NCBI GenBank assembly: GCA_963971425.1
Contig: OZ020519.1
Location: 25,398,786 to 25,462,785, forward strand
Direction of reading: 5' to 3'
Length of the DNA stretch: 64,000 nt
Source: Bryoerythrophyllum caledonicum
Taxonomy: Eukaryota > Streptophyta > Bryopsida > Pottiales > Pottiaceae
The position numbers and the translations under genes were made by a program. The notes under the pieces are model-generated. The model was given only the letters and a program-made list of their open reading frames with translations, made no database searches and was not told where the DNA came from. Shown here in pieces: positions 49,918-59,806 of this stretch (the stretch's first letter is position 1; each line of letters begins with the position of its first letter).

Positions 49918-50915
49918 TGTCCTCCATTAGCGTCAATCACTGCTAGTAACCTAGAGGGCATAGAATGACATAGTTGAAGGAGCTTTGTACCATTGACTAA
50001 CTTCCACTCTCTTTCAAGAACTACCTTCATCACATCTAAGCTTCTAGGGCATTGTTTGCCATGTTGTACAACATCTTTTAACATCCTCCAAACGTTCTCG
50101 ATTGGATTGAGATCGGGAGAGTTTGCAGGCCAGTTGAGCTTTTCGAGAAGGTGGCTTTGTCTCCATTCTTCACATATTTTGCTCCTATGGACGGGTGCCC
50201 CATCTTCCATAAGCACTTCTTGTGGAATTTGACCCATGAAATGAACCAATTTGGCATCGTAAACCACTTCTATAAAATCCTTAGCAGAACGTTGACCTTT
50301 AGGCATAAAGACAAGTTCAAACTTTTGTCCTCCGGCAAATGCACCCCAAATCATTAAAGAAGTCCTTCCACTTTTAAAAGTAGGAGCTAGACAACTTGAT
50401 GAATAATGCTCGTATGCACTTCTCCAAACATGAATTTGCCGAGAATTTTTTCCAATTTCAAAAGTAGATTCATCTGTCCAAACAACACACTCCCACTCTT
50501 TTGCACTCCATCCACGGTACTTTTGAGCAAAAGCTAATCGTTGAGACATGTGACGAGGTGTCAAAAAAGGTTTTTTGACTGCAATTCGACTAAAAATGTC
50601 ATTTTTATGTAAGACCCTTTGAATAGTACATCTACACACTTGAGTAGGACATGCATTGGTAATCTCTGAGAGTGAAGAGCAACGATGAATTTTTGAGTAA
50701 TGCACAATACTACGAACATCTCTATCACTAAGCTTTTTAGCGTGACTTCCACCGCAAGGTTTGCGCTTGTAGGTTCCATCTTCTCTAAATGTTTTTACTA
50801 ACTTTGTAACTGTTCTAATAGGAACTCCTATAGTAGCTGCAATTTGAACTCCTGTAAATCCTCCCTCACTCAAACCTATGATGCGAGCACGAATTTCATC
50901 TGAAATTGCCATCAT
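49905..50915 (-). CDS. Tc1-type DDE transposase (DD34E), uninterrupted
   Basis: 336 residues, the normal size for Tc1/IS630-type transposases. The N-terminus (residues 1-110) carries two helix-turn-helix units: IRARIIGLSEGGFTGVQIA (first helices), a basic linker YKRKPCGGSHAKKLS resembling the family's GRPR-type hook, and a second unit ending CTIQRVLHKND. The catalytic domain has D148 (VVWTDESTF), D238 (LMEDGAPVH) and E273 (SPDLNPIENVW), with 34 residues between the second Asp and the Glu. The conserved LMIWGAFAG segment is present. Start: two consecutive ATGs at 50915. It would cut and paste the surrounding element by binding its TIRs. No in-frame defect is visible. It resembles Tc1 elements of animals and fungi more than plant mariner elements; this placement needs a phylogeny. 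Confidence 0.95.
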   Translation of the reverse strand: MMAISDEIRARIIGLSEGGFTGVQIAATIGVPIRTVTKLVKTFREDGTYKRKPCGGSHAKKLSDRDVRSIVHYSKIHRCSSLSEITNACPTQVCRCTIQRVLHKNDIFSRIAVKKPFLTPRHMSQRLAFAQKYRGWSAKEWECVVWTDESTFEIGKNSRQIHVWRSAYEHYSSSCLAPTFKSGRTSLMIWGAFAGGQKFELVFMPKGQRSAKDFIEVVYDAKLVHFMGQIPQEVLMEDGAPVHRSKICEEWRQSHLLEKLNWPANSPDLNPIENVWRMLKDVVQHGKQCPRSLDVMKVVLEREWKLVNGTKLLQLCHSMPSRLLAVIDANGGHTRW

Positions 50916-50960
50916 AAACTTATAGAGTGCGTGATGCTAGCTACAACAGTAGAGTAGGGA

Positions 50961-51112
50961 TTAGAGCAGAGCAAGGGGGAGAGAAGGGGGCCAAGGGGCT
51001 AGAGCAGAGCAAAAGGGGTTGCAGGATTGACACGTGACAATTGGCAGAGGAAGGAGAACAGGGCTGGAGCAGAGCAAGGGGGAGAGAAGGGAGCCAAGGC
51101 GCTGGAGCAGAG
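50961..51112. repeat. Direct repeat in the transposase leader
   Basis: A purine-rich unit of about 48 bases (starting AGCAGAGCAAGGGGGAGAGA) occurs at 50961-51009 and again at 51065-51112 with four or so differences. It lies 45-200 bases upstream of the transposase start on the opposite strand, so it could be part of its promoter or leader. Confidence 0.6.
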
Positions 51113-51536
51113 AGGAGAGAGAAGGGTCGCCAAAACACAAGCCCATATGCATACATGAAAAATCGTTTTGCTCTTAATCACTCATCATGTATGCCCAATG
51201 TGAATCAACACTCATGCATCCCACAATACAACACTCTTTGTTTTGAGGATTGTCTCAACATTCAGTCTATCACAAATCACACACCATTCCCTTTACATAG
51301 TGTTCAATAGATATTTAGAAGAATAAATTTGTCATGTGTCTAATGCACACTTTATGGCCAAGTGGATTCTTTTGCATGGAACACCTCTTCACTTCTTCAT
51401 TTAGATGTTATTGATCTTTTTAAGAAGCATTTATGTTTGGTGGCTTACTCACATGATTGAGTTCAATGAAAAAGCATGAGGTGTCAAAGATATTTTGACA
51501 TTTTCAATATGACCTTCAAATTGTTCATTATAGTTA
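51113..51536. other. Internal spacer of the Tc1-type element
   Basis: AT-rich sequence between the transposase upstream region and the right terminal repeat. No coding signal seen. Confidence 0.5.
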
Positions 51537-52118
51537 CACATGTTGATAGATATGGAATAAATTTTTTTATGTATGTCTTTTGGCTTTGAAATTTATCTCA
51601 CATGTTACCAGCGTAGAGATGATCTTGTGCCAAAAATTGTATTATGTATCAACAAAAACTCAATCCTAAGGAGGGCGTCAAAGTTGGAAGTAGTAAAATG
51701 GTTTTCCCCTTTGTTTCTCAAAACTACACATGTTGGTAGATTTGGAATATTATTTTTTGTATGGGTCTTTTGGACTTGAAATTTTCCACACATGCAAACA
51801 ACATAAAAATGTTTTTGCTCCAAAAATTTCATGGGCAAAAAAAAATTTCCTCAATTCTTGGGAGGGTGTCAAAGTTGGCAGTTGTGACACTTTTCTCACA
51901 GCTATCCCATGTTGGTAGATCTTGCATAAGTTTTTTTGTATAAGTCTCGTGGACTTGAAATTTGGTATGCATGTTTTCAACATAAAGATGATGCTGTCCC
52001 CAAATTTTCATGGTAAAATAACAATTTCTTAGCTTTGGGGAGGGTGTCAAAGTTGGCAGCAGTGTAGGACACTATCCCTGGAACTACTAAACGGCCAATT
52101 TGAATGTCACCCTATTGT
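51537..52118. repeat. Right terminal inverted repeat of the Tc1-type element
   Basis: Inverse of 49338-49917 with about 18 differences, most of them in the innermost 100 bases. Subterminal words in reverse orientation (GGAGGGTGTCAAAGTTGGCA type) lie near 51674, 51865 and 52040. Confidence 0.9.
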
Positions 52119-52120
52119 AC

Positions 52121-54364
52121 AATGGGCTTTTGCAAGTTGCAGGTGCATTTGTTAGATGTTATAACTTGGATGATGTTATGCTTTCATTTAATCAATTGTT
52201 TGTTCTTTGAAAGGGTTGTTTTGCATGTTATGGGGTGTTGATTTTGGAGGAATTTTGAATATGTGGGATTGTTTTGGGTGCAAGCGACACTCGTTAGTTT
52301 CTATGAATGGTCTAGCTTTTGTCCCTTCTTTTCCTTACCTCTTTTGGGAATTGTTGTAGTCAGTGTCAACATTCGAGCGTTCATTACTTATGTGCAAGTT
52401 GGGTTCTTTGAAGGAGACACGCCTTTTTAAAGAATATGAACGATCATTCTCCCATTAAGTTTAAGAGTGCTCTTGGTTCTATTCATCGTTGTGTAGCCAA
52501 ATTTTGGTTCTACTTTTTGTTTAGTTTTGTTTAGTTTTGTAGCCAATTCAAGGCCTAATTTTCTTCCTTGTTGCCTAATCTAATATCTCAAACATGTCAT
52601 TGGAGCCAAATTGTACAGCGTTTCAACACTTCACTAACCAACACGGTGTTCCACCAAAGAAAGAAAATTGCCATTGAATTCTTTTACATTTTCTCCTACG
52701 GAGCCAACTTGCTTCCAATCCTTTGCAATGGAGGCCAACCATTTTTGACCTACCTAAACCCTACAAAGCCTAAACTACTCCTTATGCCCAAGTGTCGCAG
52801 CCATTGTGGCGATCAAGTCCCCTTCGCACTAGGTAGAAGAACGCATGTTCACCGCAAGTGCTGCAAGAATCTGCGTCAGAAGGGTAACATGTAAAAAAAC
52901 ATTAAGAGAATTAATGAACTAAAATCCAAAAGTGAATAGTACTTGCGGCCACTTGAACAGTACTTACTAACGCAAATTTATGGCTCATCTTGGCTTGCGT
53001 GCGGCAACCGCATGCAACAATGACTTGAGTTGGTATGAGACAAGAGTCTACAATGTTTTTGAATAAGAAAATATTTTCTCAAATTACCCTAACGCTGAAC
53101 GCAAGTCGACCGCATGTGCTAGTGCGAACCGGCCTTCAGCCAAATACAAAAAAATTAAAAAATTAAAAAGGCCTACTTTGGACAGTTGGTTGTGATCAAT
53201 GATCCGGGAATCAAATTCTGAAAAATGCGACAGCCTGCACCTTCAAGGGGTTTGGTAAGCTATTCAAGCATTTTTTACATCTGCGTCACCATAAATTTTT
53301 GTCTTGTGAACCTAAACCAATAAAAACATTGGTAACATTATAATAGCCAAGGTAAGTATGATTTTCCAAAGGTAGCTTTCTAAAGTCAGGTGGTAAATCT
53401 AATGCTCTCGAATGAGCTGCCCCATCTTCCATGGGTTGCACTAAGTCATACTAATTTCATCTTATTTCCAAGTTGAACTTTTTCTTTCTTTACTAAACTA
53501 CTACCATAAATGAGTGCTTCCTTCTAAGCCATGCTTTTACAGATGATGAGTGTCACATTTATACACAACCTGGAAAATTTAACTCTTGAGTTGTTAGAAA
53601 TTCAAATTTGAACAATTTCCTTTTTTCTAATTTTAAAAAAGGATCAAAATATACGTGTGGAACAACCAAAATGTTTATAATCCAAATAATTATCAAAATC
53701 TTGAAGTTTATTCAAAGCCGACCTCATTTTGGCAAGAAGGGGTATCAGTGAGTGTTACCATAGTGTAAATCATCGATCAAATATCATATGAATCTCCACA
53801 TTTCCTTTTCAAAACAATTAGAATTGAAACTTGGAAGTATAGGAGCTTTCTTCTTGCAATCAAACTCAGTTTGTTTGATGCCAAAAAAAAAGAAAAAAGA
53901 AAGAAAGGAAGTGCTGTACAGGAAATGAATCAATTTGCTAATCTTCAACACATGAATTTTGATCTTCTTTTCGAAGTATATTTTCATCTTCATTCTTTTA
54001 CAGTATATTTTCACCTTCATTCTATTGAATTATATTTAGATAAACAACGGTAATCAACTTAATCTGAAATCATGCGTGACCCTTATTCAGCCAGTCCCAA
54101 GTTTTGCCCAGATTCCCCTCCTCATGATTATCTATATCAGTTCAAGACGCATTCTAAATAAATAAATAAAGTATTGAGATTTTTGTGGAGGGTTGTGTTA
54201 TTTCTGTTGTTTAAAATCAATTCTTGTGTTTAAAAACAAATACAAAACAAATAAAGATACATACAAAAATAGAGTTATTTGTAAAGTCTCCTAGTGTTTT
54301 GCTAAAATACACCTCCTTTTCTATTTTAACACTGTAATTCTTTCCTTACTCTTTGTAGCTAATA
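52121..54364. other. AT-rich intergenic DNA
   Basis: No gene recognised. A plus-strand open frame at 52568-52894 (108 codons) shows no known motif and has unremarkable composition. A poly-purine run of A/G lies at about 53882-53910. Confidence 0.4.
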
Positions 54365-54699
54365 GAGTTTTCTTGAAAGTGCTTCCGGAAGAGGCAAGCC
54401 AAGGGTAATATGGTGCCTGACCGTATAAGATTTAAAACGGAAGGAAAGAGAGCATGAGAAATTTCATATCCCTTACTTTTCCTCTCCAATGAAATGCTTG
54501 GCAATCAACGCTCTTGGGCCCTTTCCCATGCAAGCTAAAGCTCCTCCATAATACCCTAAGTTCTCAAAGAGTTGACCAATAGTTCCCCCACACCTTTCCC
54601 AAGCCAAGTCACCATGTCCATATGGTCCCAATTACTAACAGAAGATCCTAAGATTTGGGGTGACTATCCAGTGTATTTTGGTGACCTTTATGAAAACTC
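54365..54699. mobile_element. TA-flanked MITE, 335 bp, copy 2
   Basis: Same family and orientation as 43075-43408, with ends GAGTTTTCTTGAAAG and CTTTATGAAAACTC and TA at 54363-54364 and 54700-54701. The end repeats carry two substitutions relative to copy 1's perfect ends, so this copy has decayed more. Confidence 0.75.
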
Positions 54700-54792
54700 T
54701 ATTAGATCAATTACAAAGCTCCATGATCTCCAAACTCAAGTTAGAACTGTTTTTAATTGCAACTTGTGCATCTTGTGAAAAACCCTTTATGA

Positions 54793-55103
54793 GTGGGCGG
54801 GCTCATGCCAGGACTTGAAACTTCCATCGATCCTAGACCAACTGTACTAAATAGGATTGATAGTCGCTTAGGGATCCTACTTGCAGCGCCTTGGGCATTT
54901 ACAAACCTAGATTCCATTTGTAGAGAGAAGCTTGGAATTCCAATCCTTGGAAATCTCTCAATATGCTATGTCTACGGAAACAATATTGACGATTGTCAAG
55001 TCGTAATTTTCCAAGATCCATTCAATTGCCTTCCAACAAGCAATAAACTTGAGTTCATAAACTTGATTGTGTCAAACAACCTGTCCAAGGTATCTTGTCT
55101 TAA
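54793..55103 (+). CDS. Unrecognised short open frame
   Basis: About 103 codons opening MGGLMPGLETSIDPRPTVLN. Composition is protein-like (balanced, few runs), but no family is recognised and no splice partner is evident. It runs into the left end of the TTAA MITE at 55104. It could be a fragment of an old gene. Confidence 0.2.
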
Positions 55104-56024
55104 CCCCTAAAGGACCAAACGTCCCCCGGGGTCATTTTGTATTTTGGGCATGTACCTACAATTCGAAAAAAGTCCTTTTTAATTGATTTTCTTTTTCAAG
55201 ATAGGATCTGATAAGAGCTTCATGGAGATATTTTTAAATTTTTTTTTGGATTTGTGGTTTGAAAGTTAGTACCACTAAAAGCTAAAAGTGGGACTTCGGG
55301 CACCTCCAATTTTTTTGACAAAAGTTTCTATTGACATTGAGATTTTTCACACACATAAAGAATATTTCCTTATTTAGAAAATTTCCAAAAAAATCTTGTC
55401 TTTAGTGTAAAAAGGCATTTTATTCCAAGTCAAACATTTTCACACATTGTCGGGCAATAGGGAAAAAAACTTCATCTTTTCTACATAAAACCCAGAGATC
55501 TTCATATTTTTCACTTTTTATTTTTTCAACAACAATATGTGGTGAAAACCTTCCTATTGACTGTTTAGATTATCATTTAAATACATACGTAGATCACAAA
55601 AAAATAAAACGTGAAATGGCAATTTTTGAACCTCCAACTCCTTGCACACTTGATTTGAATATGCTACACCCCTTTTTTACCTCTAAAAATTGGTGTGTTG
55701 GGAAACAACATCATGCTTAAGACAATGGTAAAAGATTTAGACCTTGTACAATGCAAAAATTTGATACAAAATGAAGTCAAAGTCAGCTGATCTACTCAAC
55801 GTAGGGATGAAAATGAACCATTGTTTTGACTTTAAACACTATAATCTATCAATCCGTCCGGTGGATTACAACCAAAATTTGATGGCATGTTTATATGGAA
55901 GTCTATTTTAAGATCTTACGGTTGAAATCTAAAATTCACTTTAAAATGTGATTTTCATGTCCATTTTTGACAGTGGCAGTTTTGGACTGGTTTTTGAGCG
56001 AAATAGGTCGTGGTCCTTTAGGGG
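55104..56024. mobile_element. TTAA-flanked piggyBac-like MITE, copy B (921 bp)
   Basis: Ends CCCCTAAAGGACCAAACGTC and TGGTCCTTTAGGGG are inverted, with TTAA at 55100-55103 and 56025-56028. Same tip family as copy A (37485-38319). The interior near 55830-55870 resembles the shared 160-base block of copies C and D. Non-coding. Confidence 0.65.
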
Positions 56025-56028
56025 TTAA

Positions 56029-59000
56029 GCATTGACCCAACCATTGGAGGGTCAACTGTTAGTCCTTGGGCAATCACCGACTAGTATGGTATGGGCGCAT
56101 AGTTGAAAGTCGTTGTGCTTTGAAGCATCAATTGGAGAAGACTATTTGTCCTCAAAGCTTGAGCCGCCTACTGCAAACGACTGATCATCTTGTTCGTCGT
56201 GGTTAGCTGACAATTCTCCTCTTATGGCCCAACTTTCTTGTTCCAACACACAATGTCTTAGTGCTCCCCTTAGCATCCTATTGGTCTTGAATCTTACGTA
56301 ATAGACCCTGTCAACCAAGTCTTATAATCCTTTGGACGCAGATCCTTTTTGGTAACTTGCTAATGTTGGTTCTCATACCATATCTTGTCAATTGGTCTCA
56401 TTACTGTTATAGCACGAGGGTAGAAGTACACTAAGGTTACTCACTTTTGGGCAAAAAAATATACTTCATAGTATATTTGTTTTGGAGTCCTTTGTAAAAT
56501 TGTTGTTGAATGTCAACCGTCCATTGAAAAATCTGAAGAAATCATCGCCAATAAAATGTTAGGTGAACATAAGATATCTTGGACAAAATGTTGATTTTTT
56601 AGACTCTGTGTTGATTGAACACATGTGGTTCTGAAGGTGGCCCAACTCAAATCCAAGATAGAGTATATTGCATACTACAAAGGTTGAAAATATACCATAT
56701 ATATTGTGTGGTATATATGTTGAATCAAGGTACCAAAAACTTGTTTCTGAAGAAAATAATGGAAAAATAAAAATTTAAGGAATTGTTTATGTGTCAAGAT
56801 AGAATTTTGTATGGTGTAGAAGGTTGGATGTGAATTTGGAGAAAATACCAACATCTATCTCTAATTTAGGAGTTGTGAAAAATAGCCTATTTTTACCAAT
56901 AAAGGTTAATTTAATTTTTGGATCTAGAGTTTTTTTTATCACATATATGTACATATTATGGTATAAATGTGTCCCAAAATTTTCAAAGTATTTTACCTCA
57001 TGAGCCTCTAAAAATAAGTATATTTGTCCGATTTGATATACATGTCACAAGTATGTAGTAATGACAAATATACTTCTTCTAATAAAAGCGTAAGGTGGGA
57101 TTCTCAAATTCAAGAGTATTGTAATATTGAAGAAGTCAACAATCAAATTCCATCATCCAAAATCAAAATCAAAGCCAAGTTGGCACTAGGCAGCAAGAAG
57201 ATGCTCAAGATTTTGGCCCTATCTTGTGACAAATTTTTCATTCTAGCCTAGTCGGTTGTCACCCATGATTGAGTTGTCGCTTCCTTTCAATTTGTAGCTC
57301 CAAATCAATATAAAATACAAGGCACTTGTTCCAATACCGCTCATAACAATTAGTACTTACTAAATATCCTCCACCAATAGATCGCAAGAAGCGACTATCT
57401 CTGCCAATAAGTTTTCCTTCTCCACGCTAACTGCAATATTCCATACCTCTAGGAATTTCCTAAGGTCCAAGCTAGCTCCTTGTTCATGGTTAACCATTAC
57501 CAAGAGGAGCTCTCTCTGCAACTCATAGGTCATGTACAAAGAAAAGGAGGGGGGATATCATTGCTCCTAGCTCCCACATTTTGCTCTTTAGTCTTGCAAT
57601 CTGGATCCCCATCCTATAAACTTGTATGTACATTACAATTTGTCGTTGCAGATTGTCATCTCTCAAAGGTCTTCCTTCGTTGTATCCAACTCTAAGGAGG
57701 TGAAGCTACAACCACCAATCTTATCACTTGCCACTAGCGTTGAGATTTCCAAACGACTTGTCAATTGGCATTGTAAGTCCCGTATCTACTTCGGATGCTT
57801 TATCTTGTCTTTTGAATGAATAGCCACTCCATCTTTAGTATCTTGCATTAGCTGCACCACCCCAATGAACTTGCCCTATTCCAATGAATTTGCACTCTTG
57901 TTAGTCAAATGTTCTTTGCAACTCATCATAAAAGTCGGCCCAAAACTTGTATTGCTCAATTTCTTTGGCTTGCTCTGGAGCATGGTCACCTCCTACTTGT
58001 AAAGTACTAAAAGTTTTCTAGAGAATAGTACTTTGCAATATTAGTTGCTCCTCTTGCGTTTTTGATGTAGCCATAGCAACTAAGCAAGCCTTCCCTTGCT
58101 CTCAAAGTTGCACTGTTTGGGGACCTTACGTGTCCCTTGCCTCTAATGCTCTGCTCGAGCATTCTGATCCAACTTCAAAGTAAGACAAGTTATCTCATGA
58201 TCCTTTATTTGGATCTTCACGTGATGATACTCAATCCTCTCCACTGGAGACTCATCCTCATCCTCTTAATGAACTTTCCTTGTGCATTGATGAATTGTCC
58301 TCTTCTTCTTAATTTGACAATTTGTCTTGTTTTTCTTCTAGATTGATAATAATCAAATGCTTCGGGCGCTTCTTCGCCCTCGAGCTACTTTCACTGTGTT
58401 GAATGGGAGAATGAGGGCAAGACAAGTTGTCATAAACCTCTCCTTTGACTTACAATCTAGCTCTGCTCGTAAATAATTTGTACCTTGTTCTATTATTGCA
58501 GTCGTTGGTTTGGCCGGTATCTCTACACCTTGAGTTTGCTACTTAAGACCACTTGTTGAAGCTCCTAGATCTTGCACTATTAGAGGCAGTGAGTGACTTG
58601 AGATAGTGTTAGAAGCCACCATGTGTTCTTCACAAAGCATACTAAGGTAACCTAACGTTAGTAAACTCATTGGGCCACAAATTCTCTTTATCAGTATCTC
58701 TCTTTGCATGGCTTTCAATAGCTTCCCAATCCAATTGTATTGCTTGCCATGCCAGGCTCCTTACGCCATGGCAACATCCTCATCCCTCATCGATCTTTGC
58801 AAATCAATGAGGAATTGTTGAATAATATATTCCAACCACTTACCAATGTACCCTTCACGAGGCCTTTTGTTTTTGTTTAGACCTGATAGCGATAATGGGT
58901 GCGACACTTGTAGGACTGTAGCAATTTTGGCATCCACTGCTCTGATGAAGGGAAAAACATTTGGCCTAGGAAGGGAAAGAAAAAGGCAAATTGGCCCCTT

Positions 59001-59806
59001 CTAAGGAAATGGGAATGAATATAATGGCAATTTTTTAGAAAATTAGAAATATCCATTTGGCTATTTATAAACTCAAGCATGGTGCAAATTGGCTCTTGCA
59101 ACAACTTTGTGATCTGTGAAGAGGCGATTCAGTTGGGAAAAAAAGGCCAAGTGGTTATGAAGAAAGAAAAAACATGGACAAATCAATTTGGCTTCAAAGT
59201 GGCATATAGAAAGGCTTTTGAATCCTTCCAAAATCACAATCATGCAACAGCAGTACTCATGCCAGTCTAGCACCCCACCTCCACAGCCATTTCAAAGGTG
59301 ACCCAAATAAAAGAAAAAAAAGCGTACATGTAATGAACTAAAACCAACAACTCTTGCCAAGGGGCTACAACATACATAGACAAGTTTGTGCACCTCTATC
59401 AAATTACAGTGATGGAGAAATGAGGAAAAAAAACCATACTTGAAGTGAACTCAAACCTTCAACACCTCCCAAACAGTTGCAGCATCCATACATCATCTTG
59501 TGCACAACCACAAAATACAATGAAGGAGAAATGAGAAGGAAAAAAAAGAAAAAAAAGATAAAAGGCATACATGGAAGGCTTGCAGTCACTCCAGAGCAGC
59601 TGCAGAGGCCTTCCATCAGTCATTGTCTACCATCAGCCATTCTCTGCAGCACAAGCAGAGAACAACAAAAATCAAGTAACAATTTTAAAATATAAAATTT
59701 CACATAATATGTATAAACCAACATCAATGTTCAATGCACATAAAGTGCATGACATAAAACTGAAGGAAAAGAGTTTTGAACACAAACAATGATCCACAAT
59801 AAGGAC
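56029..59806. other. Broken, unrecognised coding-like stretches on the reverse strand
   Basis: Between about 57400 and 58850 the reverse strand contains stretches of protein-like sequence interrupted by stops, for example MATSKTQEEQLILQSTIL and HAPEQAKEIEQYKFWADFYD (about 57930-58075) and GYIGKWLEYIIQQFLIDLQR (about 58790-58860). They look like decayed coding sequence, but no family is recognised. 59280-59800 is AT-rich with near-repeats of a GGAGAAATGAG-A(n) motif and lies downstream of the second hAT gene. 56029-57400 shows nothing. Confidence 0.3.

Larger units (their letters stand above)
49338..52118 (-). mobile_element. Complete-looking Tc1-type (DD34E) transposon with long TIRs, 2781 bp
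   Basis: Outer ends CAATAGGGTGACATTCAAAT and its exact reverse complement, flanked by TA at 49336-49337 and 52119-52120. The terminal inverted repeats are about 580 bp each (49338-49917 and 51537-52118) and differ at roughly 18 positions by eye (about 97 percent identity). Each arm holds three copies of a CAACTTTGACACCCTCC-like word spaced about 175-195 bases. One uninterrupted transposase gene lies between on the reverse strand. All parts needed for an autonomous element are visible, and the insertion looks fairly recent. Classical plant mariner-like elements have DD39D and short TIRs, so this is a different group. Confidence 0.9.
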
